This document shows positions 47,196-55,307 of a stretch of DNA of 64,000 nucleotides, in pieces. The position numbers and the translations under genes were made by a program. Source of the DNA: Eggerthella sp. (GTDB lineage Bacteria > Actinomycetota > Coriobacteriia > Coriobacteriales > Eggerthellaceae); NCBI GenBank assembly GCA_030540085.1, contig JAUNWY010000001.1, positions 213,480-277,479 on the forward strand. The letters are read 5' to 3'. The notes beneath the pieces were generated by a model. That model had not been told where the DNA came from. It saw nothing but the letters and a program-made list of their open reading frames with translations, and ran no database searches. Each line of letters begins with the position of its first letter. Position 1 is the stretch's first letter.

Positions 47196-47786
47196 TTATG
47201 AAGAAGACTCACTTCGACGCTTCTGAGCCGCCATAGCGCGTTGGAACGAGGCCCTCAAACGAGGATCCTCGATAGACGACGTCATCTCTTCAATTCGCGA
47301 CGATTCCTCTTCACTAAGATCTCGAACTCTAGGCTGGACATCTGAGCTAGGAGGTTCGGCAAAAGGGTGTTTCTCCTTGTACGGCCCCCTTGAGATACGA
47401 ATCTCGAAGACATCTATGGTCGTATTGAATCGATCGAGATACTCAAAGCGAAGCAACTCCCTGCGCGCATTCAGCTCGGCAGCACACGTTGAGTTGTCCA
47501 AATACACCACCAGATCGTACGCTCCCTCAACCGCCTGGCTTTTGAGCAGATACACCGAATTGGTGTGCTTGAGAATAAAAGGATCCACCAGTTCGGCAAA
47601 CTGGGCATGGGTTTTTTCTATTTTGCGTTGCACAAGAACGCGCTTCTTAACGTCCTCAGGCATCGACGAAGCAAAAGAAGAAAGCGAGGAAGAAACGGGG
47701 CGGAGGGAATTGTTTCGCTCGTTCATCGCAGCAATATAACGGCGAGGGTCACGCGACGACCCCCAATCGCTGTCGTATTCGACCAT
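47196..47786 (-). CDS. dciA: DciA-family (DUF721) helicase-operator protein
   Basis: A 196-residue protein with a DUF721/DciA core (about 55-130; LVQRKIEKTHAQFAELVDP, LKSQAVEGAYDLVVYLDNST, AELNARRELLRFEYL). DciA proteins interact with DnaB and are thought to help load it in bacteria lacking DnaC/DnaI, and no such loader is seen here. It lies between recF and gyrB, the standard actinobacterial position, and begins 2 nt after the recF stop. The N- and C-terminal tails are polar and likely disordered. Confidence 0.8.
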   Translation of the reverse strand: MVEYDSDWGSSRDPRRYIAAMNERNNSLRPVSSSLSSFASSMPEDVKKRVLVQRKIEKTHAQFAELVDPFILKHTNSVYLLKSQAVEGAYDLVVYLDNSTCAAELNARRELLRFEYLDRFNTTIDVFEIRISRGPYKEKHPFAEPPSSDVQPRVRDLSEEESSRIEEMTSSIEDPRLRASFQRAMAAQKRRSESSS

Positions 47787-47788
47787 AC

Positions 47789-48907
47789 CTATTCGCCGCC
47801 AATCTCTACAACACGCGCCAACGCGGAAAGCGCTGGGCTCACCTTTTCCGCATTGGTGGCAGTCACAAACGTCTGTACCTTGCCGGAGATCAGAGAAAGC
47901 AGCGCATCGCGGCGCATCTCATCAAGCTCACTCATCACATCGTCGAGCAGTAAAACGGGATTTTGCCCTAATCGTTCCGCAATAAGCGCAACCTGTGCCA
48001 TCTTGAACGCCAGAACCAAGCTTCGCTGCTGCCCCTGCGAGGCAAACTGCTGAGCGTTGAGTCCATCGAGGTAGAACTCTACCAGATCAAGCTGAGGGCC
48101 ATAAAGGGACATACGCCGCTCGTGCTCCCTATGGGCATCCTTTTCCATTGCACTAACGAGCCGCTCCTGTGCGGCAGTCCTGCCGAGCGCCTCAACCGAA
48201 GGAATACGGTCGAGATCGAATGACTTGCGAAGCCATGATGGAATGTACACCAGCTCAACCGATTCGCGTCCACCCGAAATCTCTCGATAGCATTCCTTCA
48301 GGTACGGGGAAAGCGCAGCAATCATCTCGCAACGCAAGCGGTACAGCTGAGAACCAACCGTAGCCACAACCTCGTTGATACTCTGAAGGAATAGAGGCGA
48401 AACGCTCTCTTTCAGATAACGGTTCTTCTGCCGAAGGATCTTTTCGTAGTCCTTTCGTACCGCATGGTAGTTTGCGCTCAGCTGGGCACCCATCTGGTCA
48501 ACCTGCGCTCGTTTAAACGACTGGGAGCCTTTCACCAGCTCCAAATCTTCAGGAGAGAACAGTACAGAAGGCAACGTGCCCCGGATATCACGAGGACGTT
48601 TCTTCTTCCCATTGACAAAATACTCGCGTGTTTCACGTGAAACACGCAATTCCACATCGAGACATCGACCATCGCCGCATATTTCCGCCGAAAACATGCC
48701 AGCACCTTGACCAGCGCGAACCAAGTGGCTGGGCGTCGAACTACGGAACGACGAGCAAGCCGTGACGAGTTGAATACCTTCAAGAAGGTTTGTTTTGCCC
48801 ACCGCATTAGGCCCAACAATTAAGGTTAGACCCCCGATACCGTCAAGTTCGAACTGTTTATACGACCTGAAATTACGACACGCGATTTTTTCGATAGCGA
48901 GCCCCAT
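47789..48907 (-). CDS. recF: DNA replication and repair protein RecF
   Basis: An SMC-like ATPase of 372 residues that helps load RecA at gaps. It has MGLAIEKIACRNFRSY, Walker A VGPNAVGKTNLLEGI, the signature region FASQGQQRSLVLAFKMAQV and Walker B PVLLLDDVMSELD. The ATG at 48907 is used since the longer frame overlaps dnaN. No strong ribosome-binding site is visible and it probably depends on coupling with dnaN 19 nt upstream. A full parS lies inside the gene (48628-48643), read in frame as Val-Ser-Arg-Glu-Thr. Confidence 0.95.
   Translation of the reverse strand: MGLAIEKIACRNFRSYKQFELDGIGGLTLIVGPNAVGKTNLLEGIQLVTACSSFRSSTPSHLVRAGQGAGMFSAEICGDGRCLDVELRVSRETREYFVNGKKKRPRDIRGTLPSVLFSPEDLELVKGSQSFKRAQVDQMGAQLSANYHAVRKDYEKILRQKNRYLKESVSPLFLQSINEVVATVGSQLYRLRCEMIAALSPYLKECYREISGGRESVELVYIPSWLRKSFDLDRIPSVEALGRTAAQERLVSAMEKDAHREHERRMSLYGPQLDLVEFYLDGLNAQQFASQGQQRSLVLAFKMAQVALIAERLGQNPVLLLDDVMSELDEMRRDALLSLISGKVQTFVTATNAEKVSPALSALARVVEIGGE
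48626..48645. promoter_or_regulatory. full parS site in recF within a 20-bp palindrome
   Basis: CGTGTTTCACGTGAAACACG contains the complete 16-bp parS consensus (48628-48643) plus two extra symmetric bases on each side. Confidence 0.9.
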
Positions 48908-48926
48908 GGAGTCAGAAATCCACAAT

Positions 48927-50024
48927 CTAAACGCGCACAGGCATGATGAGGTAAAGGAAGTTCTCACCTTCTGCGGCACGCAGGATGCCAGGCTTCATAG
49001 GCCCGAACAAGTCAAGATGAACCGCGTCAGTGTCGATGGAGTTCAAGCCATCGAGCATAAAGGTGAAGTTGAATGCAATATCAACCGATTCGCCATCGAC
49101 CTCGCAGATAAGATTCTCCTGAGCGTTGCCAATATCCTGAGAGTTGGTAAGCAGGGTCACCACTCCGGATTCAGCATCTACGCGAACCTGCACAGGAGAA
49201 ACCTTGTTACTCAGCAGAGAAACACGACGGACCGCATCAGTAAGCGCATGAGTTGAGAGCGTTGCACGGGTGGAATGACCCTCGGCAATCAACTGCTTAT
49301 AGTTTGGGAAGGTACCCTCGATGCGGCGGTTGATAAACGTGGTGTCACGATAGGTAACTACGATCTGGTTGTCGTTAAGCGCAATCGTAATAGGGTCTTC
49401 CGACTGAGGGAGGGAAGCAATGTCCTGGAGGAAAGAGCCAGAAATAACCGCCTCGAACTCTTCGGGGCATGGCGAATCGAGTTCAGTCTCGGAAACAGCC
49501 AGACGGTAGGAGTCGGTCGCCACCATCTTCAAAGTGGATCCCACGCAAGAAACAAGAACACCCGTAAGCACAATGCGCGTCTCGTCGTGAGAAACCACCT
49601 TAGCGGTGCGCTTTACCATCGAAGAAAACGCGTTGAAGGGGAACGAAGCTTCCTGATCGGCTTCGATTTCAGGGAAGGCGGGGAAGTCGAGGGGGTTGAG
49701 TGCCTTCAAGGAGAATGTGGTGCTATCGCAGAATACCGTTGCGGTAGTTTCGTCCGCCTCAACACGAACAGCCATATCGGGGAGATTCTTAATGATGTCA
49801 CCGAAGAGCTTTGCTGGTACCACTGTTTCACCGGGTTCTTCCACCATGGCGAAGCACGTTACCTTGATGGAGAGTTCGAGGTTGGTGGTTTGAAGGGTAA
49901 TCCTTCCCTCTTCAGCTTTGATATACACGCCGGCAAGAATGGAAAGCGTAGAACGGGTGGAGGATCCTTTAACTACAACCGCTAGGGCATTTTGAAGCTC
50001 CGATTGGTTAACGCTGAATTTCAT
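48927..50024 (-). CDS. dnaN: DNA polymerase III beta sliding clamp
   Basis: The ring-shaped processivity clamp, 365 residues with three similar domains. It begins MKFSVNQSELQNALAVVVKG, contains STLSILAGVYIKA, ATDSYRLAVSE (second domain) and ends LIMPVRV, all diagnostic. Its start lies just left of the DnaA-trio region of the origin. An in-frame ATG at 50024 with AGGAGCATTA-type purines upstream is accepted. Confidence 0.97.
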   Translation of the reverse strand: MKFSVNQSELQNALAVVVKGSSTRSTLSILAGVYIKAEEGRITLQTTNLELSIKVTCFAMVEEPGETVVPAKLFGDIIKNLPDMAVRVEADETTATVFCDSTTFSLKALNPLDFPAFPEIEADQEASFPFNAFSSMVKRTAKVVSHDETRIVLTGVLVSCVGSTLKMVATDSYRLAVSETELDSPCPEEFEAVISGSFLQDIASLPQSEDPITIALNDNQIVVTYRDTTFINRRIEGTFPNYKQLIAEGHSTRATLSTHALTDAVRRVSLLSNKVSPVQVRVDAESGVVTLLTNSQDIGNAQENLICEVDGESVDIAFNFTFMLDGLNSIDTDAVHLDLFGPMKPGILRAAEGENFLYLIMPVRV

Positions 50025-50103
50025 TAATGCTCCTGTCCTTTGTTTCTCTTGGCTATGATACCTGTTCTAGCCAAGCTGACCGTCGATCGGGAACGGAGTT
50101 CCA

Positions 50104-50338
50104 TGATCGAGTTTTCCTCCCCTTTAATTCCTTCTTTATTCTTTAATAAATAACTAATAGTAGAAGTAGTAATCAGGGTGGATATGTTGATAACTTCTCT
50201 ATTGCCTGATGAACATGGAAAAACACATGTCGGGAACCCTGTGGAAAAGCACCTTGGTTATCCACAGGGAAAACGTGGGGAAAACTTCTTCCACAAAGGT
50301 ACGGGGTAATCCCCACACTTTGTCACCGTTTATCAACA
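50104..50338. promoter_or_regulatory. oriC: origin of replication, unwinding part (dnaA-dnaN gap)
   Basis: The 318-bp gap holds DnaA boxes: TTATCAACA on the minus strand (50193-50185), an abutting ATATCCACC (50185-50177), TTATCCACA (50258-50266) and TTATCAACA (50330-50338), plus a weaker one at 50240-50248. Directly next to the first pair, reading the minus strand, a TTACTACTTCTACTATTAG run (about 50173-50155) matches the DnaA-trio pattern and leads into AT-rich DNA (50117-50160). The order box, box, trio, AT-rich is that of the Bacillus subtilis unwinding site. Confidence 0.85.
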
Positions 50339-50342
50339 GGTT

Positions 50343-51896
50343 TTAATACTGCTGGATGCGAATTTTTTCGCGCACCGCTTCCAGTTCTTCGCGCAGGTTT
50401 CGGTCTTCCTGCATCTGGCTTGAAATGAGCTCGCACGAGTGAAGCACCGTGGTGTGGTCGCGGTTGAACGCTTTGCCGATGTTGCTTAGCGTAGTCTCCG
50501 ACAAGTCACGGCACAGATAGATCGCAACCTGTCGTGGCCGCACAATGCTTCTTGCCCTTCCGCGCCCCACGATGTCCTTATGCGAAACGCCGTAAAAATC
50601 TTCAACGGCTGCTTGGATCATCTCTATCGTGATGCGTTTCTTGCCTCCGCCGATAAAGTGGTTGCCCAGAAGCTCCTTTACCTGACCCTCCGAAAGCGTG
50701 TGGTCCTTGTTCATCTTCATGGCGAATATCACGTTGGTGATAGCGCTCTTCAGCTCGCGGATGTTCGAGCTGGAATTGTCCACAATGTAGTCGAGGATTT
50801 CGTCTGTGATGACAAACGATGTGTTTTCCCGACTCTGGTAGTGGCGAATAAGGCTTTTGATGATGTTGCGCTTCGTCTCATCGTCGGGTGGTTGAATATC
50901 TATCGTGGCTCCCGAGTTGAATCGGGATACATAGCGTTCGTCGAGGTCGATGTTTTTCGGCGCTCGGTCTGCAGAGAACACAAACTGCTTACCCTTTGGA
51001 ATCATCGAATTGAAGATACGGAAGAGCGCATTGAGTGTGCCGGGCTTGCTTTGGAGTCCCTGAATATCGTCGATGAGCAGTACGTCCGCCTGCTGGAAAT
51101 AACCCTCAAAGTTCTTGAAGCTTTGTTTGTCGACGCTTTTTTCTATTGCAGCGTCTGAGTAGCGGTTTACCAGCTCCATCGAATCGATATAGCACACGTT
51201 GAGCTCTGGACGGGTTTCCTTGATGTAGTTTTGGATCGCGCACATAAGGTGCGTTTTGCCTACACCGGATCGTCCATATATAAACAGTGGGTTCAGCTCG
51301 GATGAGCCAGGGCGGTCTGCTACCTCTACTGCCATGTTGTAGGCCATGCGGTTCGACTCGCCAATAACGAAGGAGTCAAAGGTAAGCGCGGCTTCCCCTG
51401 TTGCTTCGTTGTCGTTTCCGCTCGTCTCGGTGTTCTGCGATTGCGGTTCGGACGTTTCCGCCTGCGTTGCCGGATGACTGGGCTGGGGCGCGGGTGCGCT
51501 AGTGGGCTGTGCGCTTGGAGCAGGTGCGCTCTGTGCGCTTGGCGCTGCGAGTGTCGGCTGCTGCTGGACCGCTTGCGGTGCGGCAGCAGGGGCGGAAGAG
51601 GTCGCGGCGGGTGCGGTCTGGGCCGAAGGCGCTGGTGTCGTCGCAGTGGGGTCGACCTCTATCAGTACCTGAAAATCCAGGTTGTATAGATCGTTGAGTG
51701 CTTTCTGGACATCTTTCAGGTAATGCCTCTCGATCCAATCTTTAATAAAGGCATTGTCCGAGGTGAGCATGATGAAACCAGGGCTTGCTGCCTGGATTTG
51801 AACGCGCGAGAAGAACGCATCGATTTGTGATGCGTTAATGGTGGGATACGACTTCAGCTGTCGCATCAGATCTGTCCACGTCTGTTCGATATCCAT
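50343..51896 (-). CDS. dnaA: chromosomal replication initiator protein DnaA
   Basis: The origin-binding AAA+ initiator, 517 residues. Domain I (about 1-80; WTDLMRQLKSYPTINASQID) is followed by an unusually Ala/Pro/Gln-rich disordered domain II (about 84-165), domain III with Walker A GRSGVGKTH (about 208-216), LLIDDIQGL and a sensor region, and domain IV with the DnaA-box recognition helix near FNRDHTTVLHSCELI. The gene lies 50 nt downstream of the GHKL gene on the same strand, with no obvious promoter between them, so the two are probably co-transcribed. Box clusters flank this pair. Confidence 0.97.
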   Translation of the reverse strand: MDIEQTWTDLMRQLKSYPTINASQIDAFFSRVQIQAASPGFIMLTSDNAFIKDWIERHYLKDVQKALNDLYNLDFQVLIEVDPTATTPAPSAQTAPAATSSAPAAAPQAVQQQPTLAAPSAQSAPAPSAQPTSAPAPQPSHPATQAETSEPQSQNTETSGNDNEATGEAALTFDSFVIGESNRMAYNMAVEVADRPGSSELNPLFIYGRSGVGKTHLMCAIQNYIKETRPELNVCYIDSMELVNRYSDAAIEKSVDKQSFKNFEGYFQQADVLLIDDIQGLQSKPGTLNALFRIFNSMIPKGKQFVFSADRAPKNIDLDERYVSRFNSGATIDIQPPDDETKRNIIKSLIRHYQSRENTSFVITDEILDYIVDNSSSNIRELKSAITNVIFAMKMNKDHTLSEGQVKELLGNHFIGGGKKRITIEMIQAAVEDFYGVSHKDIVGRGRARSIVRPRQVAIYLCRDLSETTLSNIGKAFNRDHTTVLHSCELISSQMQEDRNLREELEAVREKIRIQQY

Positions 51897-51946
51897 AAGG
51901 TTCTACGTAGTTCCATTCCGTTGGTGTGGGATGCGCCGTCTGTCGT

Positions 51947-53323
51947 TTACAAGGATAGGGCAACCTGCGTGCCTCGTGGGGTGAGCGTCCTTTTCTTATT
52001 CACCTTTTCCACGAGACCTGCTTCTTCCATTTTTGAAAAAGCGGTATGTACGCTAGCCACTGCAATATCGGTGGCCTTGCTGACTTCGCTTACGCCTAGG
52101 GTGTTATTCGGGAGAAGGGCTTTGAGCACGGCAACTTCGTTCTCGGTGAGGTCGGGAATCTGCGCCGTCTCAATTTCTTCGTCTGTTGTCCGCGACGCAA
52201 CCAGGCTGATGGTTACCACCGATCCCTGATTCACGTTGTCTTTGATTTCGATATGCCCGTGGGAGGTGCTTAGGTAGTCTTTCACGATAGGCAAGCCCGA
52301 CCCCACGCCTCGTATGTAGCGTTTCATCGGCTCTATGGCAGAGGAAAACCCGGGTTCCTGCACTAGGTCTTTGTGCTTGATGCCTGGGCCCTGATCTGCA
52401 AAACGAATAGTGTTGCCTTGATCGAAAATGGACACCACTACTTCGTTGAAATTGGCGTGGATGAAATTTTCGGATACTTCCCTGATTACGGTGTAGGGAA
52501 TCATCCCACCTGCTTCTTTGGCATTTTTGTAGGTCAAGGAGGCAATGTGCTCAATGTATTCGTGCGTGGGTCCTCCCTGCACTTGTATTACACGTGGAGC
52601 TGTTTTTAGCGAGTCGTATATAGCAATGCGTGCGGGCGTGGTTATGTGGTGGTAGTCGAAGCTCTGCGAGGGCGCAGCCTCTTCGACAGACTCGATGATG
52701 CCGCCATTCATTGTGTGGGCGTAGTCCTCGTCATACGTTGCTTGCTCCACGAAGGGGGGCACGAATGGCTGCTCATTCTGGTGGGTGTCAGGTCTTGGTT
52801 GTGGTACCGCTTGGGGGTAGGGCTGCGCCACCGCCGGCTGCATAACGTGAGGGTTCGCTGCGGGGGCGAACTGCTGAAACGCTTGCTGGGGATAGCTGGC
52901 CTGTGGCTGCTGGTACCCGACGGGGTAGCTCGGCCCCCCCTGGGCTCCAACCTGCGGCTCTGGGTTGTTGGCTATATTGGCAGAGGGCGGTTGCTCGTGT
53001 GGCGCTTGGCCGTTGACGCTTGCCATTTGCGTTGCGAAAGGCTGGTTGCCTGCCGGTACGGCGTAGCCAAGCTGTGGATAACCACCATAAGGCATGCCAT
53101 AGGGCATGCTTGGGTAAGGTTGTGCTTGAGCGCCCTGAGTGGGGTAGGGAGGAAATTGTCCTTGCCCGTACCCGTAGGGGGGAATGGATGTTTGGGCGGG
53201 CTGAGTGTTTGGCATCGCCGCTTCGGTTGCAGGCTGCCCCTCGTTGTAGGGAGGGTATGGCGCTGCCCCTTGTTCCCCCGCTTGTTCCATCGGCTGCATA
53301 TGTGGTGCGTTTTCTTGGTTCAT
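51947..53323 (-). CDS. GHKL ATPase with prion-like N-terminus and C-terminal winged helix
   Basis: A 458-residue protein I cannot assign to a named family. Residues about 5-190 are low-complexity, rich in Pro, Gln, Tyr, Ala and Gly with PYP, PYG and PQP repeats. Residues about 270-378 form a GHKL/histidine-kinase-like ATPase: N-box VIREVSENFIHANF, G1 DQGPGI, G2 GVGSGLPIV. There is no HisKA domain or phospho-His. Residues about 390-458 form a MarR-like winged helix (LTENEVAVLKALL, GVSEVSKATDIAVASVHTAF, TLTPRGTQVALSL). It has no membrane segment. The ATG at 53323 has GGAAAG nearby. An ATG at 53407 is possible and would give 486 residues. Placed between two DnaA-box clusters and directly upstream of dnaA, it may regulate initiation or dnaA expression. 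Confidence 0.85.
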   Translation of the reverse strand: MNQENAPHMQPMEQAGEQGAAPYPPYNEGQPATEAAMPNTQPAQTSIPPYGYGQGQFPPYPTQGAQAQPYPSMPYGMPYGGYPQLGYAVPAGNQPFATQMASVNGQAPHEQPPSANIANNPEPQVGAQGGPSYPVGYQQPQASYPQQAFQQFAPAANPHVMQPAVAQPYPQAVPQPRPDTHQNEQPFVPPFVEQATYDEDYAHTMNGGIIESVEEAAPSQSFDYHHITTPARIAIYDSLKTAPRVIQVQGGPTHEYIEHIASLTYKNAKEAGGMIPYTVIREVSENFIHANFNEVVVSIFDQGNTIRFADQGPGIKHKDLVQEPGFSSAIEPMKRYIRGVGSGLPIVKDYLSTSHGHIEIKDNVNQGSVVTISLVASRTTDEEIETAQIPDLTENEVAVLKALLPNNTLGVSEVSKATDIAVASVHTAFSKMEEAGLVEKVNKKRTLTPRGTQVALSL

Positions 53324-53420
53324 GATGCTTTCCGATTTTTTCAAAACATGAGAAAAAGAGCCCGACCGATATTCCTCTACAAGGCACAGATCGAGCTGAT
53401 TTTTCATTCATTCTAGACGG

Positions 53421-53826
53421 TTATTCACACTTTTTCAAACTTTCCACCGTCTTTTCCTCGTGTTTTCGGAGTTTTCAACATTCTTTCAATAAAATGTGGA
53501 AAACATTGAAAACGCCTGAAGAAAAATGTGAAAAACCTGAAAGGCATTTTGGAAAACTATTCTGGGAAAGTAGCTTTTGCACTTCCACTTTTAGCCGTGG
53601 AAGTCAAGGCGCTTAAACTGCTAAGCCGGTACGCATGCAGTGGGAAAATAAGACTGTTGATAACAATAAAAGACCAGTTGAAAGCCTGTATTTTATAGAG
53701 CCCGAACCTCTTTTCCACCTATATTCTGGAGGCAGATTATTGTTTCTGCAAAGGGTTGCTGCAGCCTCTGGGATAATGGTGGGAAAGTATCCTGAAACAC
53801 CTGGAAAGTTATCAACATTATCCACA
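53421..53826. promoter_or_regulatory. oriC: origin of replication, upstream DnaA-box cluster
   Basis: The 565-bp gap before the GHKL gene is AT-rich and contains TTATTCACA (53421-53429), TGTTGATAA (53655-53663) and two directly abutting boxes TTATCAACA and TTATCCACA (53809-53826). Weaker boxes occur at about 53472 and 53495. Between 53495 and 53556 the short motif GAAAAC/GAAAAA recurs about every 11-13 bp. It also must carry promoters for the GHKL-dnaA unit and the PEBP gene. Confidence 0.8.
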
Positions 53827-53888
53827 ATGCTATATAAACAAATTGTGCATAAGTTGCTTTCCTTGGGGAAAAGTTAGGTGGACAAGCT

Positions 53889-54398
53889 ATGAAGATCGCT
53901 ATCCCATTGGATGAAAACGGCATGCTTCCCGATCGTTTTGGAAAATATTCGTCTCCAGAACTGCGTCGTGACGGCAACAATATTTGTTCATTCCCTGTCG
54001 AGGTGTCAGATGTGCCGGAGGGGGCTAGGTCCCTTGCTCTTTCGTTCGTTGATTACGATTCCATCCCCGTATGCGGCTTTGCTTGGATCCATTGGGCTGC
54101 TTGCGGAGTGAGCCCCGATACCGCCTTGATTCCCGAAAACGCCAGCCATAGCGGCGAATTCTCCTTCGTTCAAGGTTCGAACAGCTGCCTGTCCCGTGCC
54201 GAGGAAACAAGCGAAGAAGTGATTCGCGGGTATATCGGACCGTGTCCACCCGACAAGGATCACCGTTATACGCTTACGGTGTATGCGCTTGATTGCGAAC
54301 TTGATTTGCAGCCTGGCTTTTATTTCAACGAGTTCCACTGGGCCTTGCAGGGTCACATTCTCGATAGCGACGAGCTGAATGCCGTTAGCAGGGCGTAG
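53889..54398 (+). CDS. YbhB/YbcL (PEBP) family protein
   Basis: A 169-residue cytosolic protein of the phosphatidylethanolamine-binding-protein superfamily. It shows DVPEGARSLALSFVDYD, a conserved Asp-Pro-like ligand site replaced by DYDSIP, GFAWIHWAA, GPCPPDKDHRYTLTVYALD and the closing LDL. The bacterial members have no settled function. AGGTGG lies about 7 nt upstream of the ATG. Its place between the origin and rpmH is unusual, as that interval is normally empty or holds only dnaA. Confidence 0.8.
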   Translation: MKIAIPLDENGMLPDRFGKYSSPELRRDGNNICSFPVEVSDVPEGARSLALSFVDYDSIPVCGFAWIHWAACGVSPDTALIPENASHSGEFSFVQGSNSCLSRAEETSEEVIRGYIGPCPPDKDHRYTLTVYALDCELDLQPGFYFNEFHWALQGHILDSDELNAVSRA

Positions 54399-54474
54399 CG
54401 TCGCCGTTTGCGTGTGCATTCTGTGATGACCTATAAAATAGGGTGTCTGTCTCTTTCTTTATTATTGACGCGCA

Positions 54475-54502
54475 GCTTCTTCATCGTATAATTTCGAAGT
54501 TA
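54475..54502 (+). promoter_or_regulatory. promoter of the rpmH operon
   Basis: TTGACG (54475-54480), a 16-bp spacer and TATAAT (54497-54502), a near-consensus vegetative promoter 24 bp before the rpmH start. Confidence 0.85.
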
Positions 54503-54525
54503 CTGTAAATCTGAAAGGAAAAGTA

Positions 54526-54660
54526 ATGAAGCGCACCTATCAACCGAACACCCGCAAGCGCGCAAAGACTCACGGCTTCCGTGCACGTATGGCTACCAAG
54601 AGCGGCCGCGCCGTTCTCTCTGCTCGCCGTGCAAAGGGCCGCAAGCGTCTCTGTGCCTAA
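54526..54660 (+). CDS. rpmH: 50S ribosomal protein L34
   Basis: A 44-residue ribosomal protein, [19 protein letters not shown] followed by [19 protein letters not shown], diagnostic for L34. GAAAGGAAA lies about 6 nt upstream of the ATG. It is the first gene of the rpmH-rnpA-yidD-yidC-jag-rsmG run. Confidence 0.97.
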   Translation: MKRTYQPNTRKRAKTHGFRARMATKSGRAVLSARRAKGRKRLCA

Positions 54661-54678
54661 CTTTCCTTGTGAGAAACC

Positions 54679-55002
54679 GTGTTAGGAACCATCAAATCCA
54701 GCACTGAGATCTCCTACCTGTTCTCGCACGGAAAAAGACATGCAACTCCCTGCGTAACTATGATCGTGTACCGGGGAGATACCCAACACGGCCCTAGTGG
54801 CCGTGTTGCTTTTATAGCGGGCAAGAAGAACGGTAATGCGGTGTGGCGCAATTCAGCGAAGCGCCGCTTGCGTGCCGTTTGCCACGATATCGGTGGCCCT
54901 TGGCCGGAGTTGAATGTCATTTTCATGGCTAACAGGAAAACAACGCGTGTTGAATACCAGAAGTTGGTTTCCACATGCAAGAAGATCATGGAATCGTATT
55001 AA
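54679..55002 (+). CDS. rnpA: ribonuclease P protein component
   Basis: A 107-residue protein subunit of RNase P that aids 5' processing of tRNA precursors. It contains FSHGKRHATP, RVAFIAGKKNGNAVWRN and the RNA-binding helix SAKRRLRAV (normally NRxKRRLRE). The GTG at 54679 lies 18 nt after rpmH with only a weak GAGAAA site, suggesting coupling. A 10-bp hairpin followed by CTTTTAT lies inside the gene at 54784-54814. Confidence 0.93.
   Translation: MLGTIKSSTEISYLFSHGKRHATPCVTMIVYRGDTQHGPSGRVAFIAGKKNGNAVWRNSAKRRLRAVCHDIGGPWPELNVIFMANRKTTRVEYQKLVSTCKKIMESY
54784..54814 (+). other. terminator-like hairpin inside rnpA
   Basis: Perfect arms CAACACGGCC (54784-54793) and GGCCGTGTTG (54799-54808), loop CTAGT, followed by CTTTTAT. 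It is embedded in coding sequence about 105 nt after the rnpA start. Confidence 0.5.
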
Positions 55003-55011
55003 GGCAAGTAT

Positions 55012-55272
55012 TTGGTCTTGAATGTCTGGTCGAAAATATCAGCTATCCCCAAAGGGATCCTGTTGTTGATGATCAAGTTCTACCGCCTTGCTATATCGCC
55101 CTTGCTCCCTGCAACTTGTCGGTTCATTCCCACTTGTTCGGAATATGGGCTTGTTGCGGTTCAGCGATTCGGTTTCCTTAAAGGTCTGTATCTCACATGC
55201 AAGCGCATTCTGCGCTGCAGACCAGGTGGAGGCCGTGGGTATGACCCCGTGCCGGATACCTTTCATCTTTAA
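55012..55272 (+). CDS. yidD: membrane protein insertion efficiency factor YidD
   Basis: An 86-residue amphipathic membrane-associated protein. It has the family pattern [22 protein letters not shown] (Cys residues conserved), [27 protein letters not shown] and [10 protein letters not shown]. The TTG at 55012 is chosen with TAAGG about 8 nt upstream, formed by the end of rnpA. It acts with YidC, whose gene follows after 35 nt. Confidence 0.92.
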   Translation: MVLNVWSKISAIPKGILLLMIKFYRLAISPLLPATCRFIPTCSEYGLVAVQRFGFLKGLYLTCKRILRCRPGGGRGYDPVPDTFHL

Positions 55273-55307
55273 TAATCAACCCCCGAACCGAGAGGACAAA
55301 GGTACAC

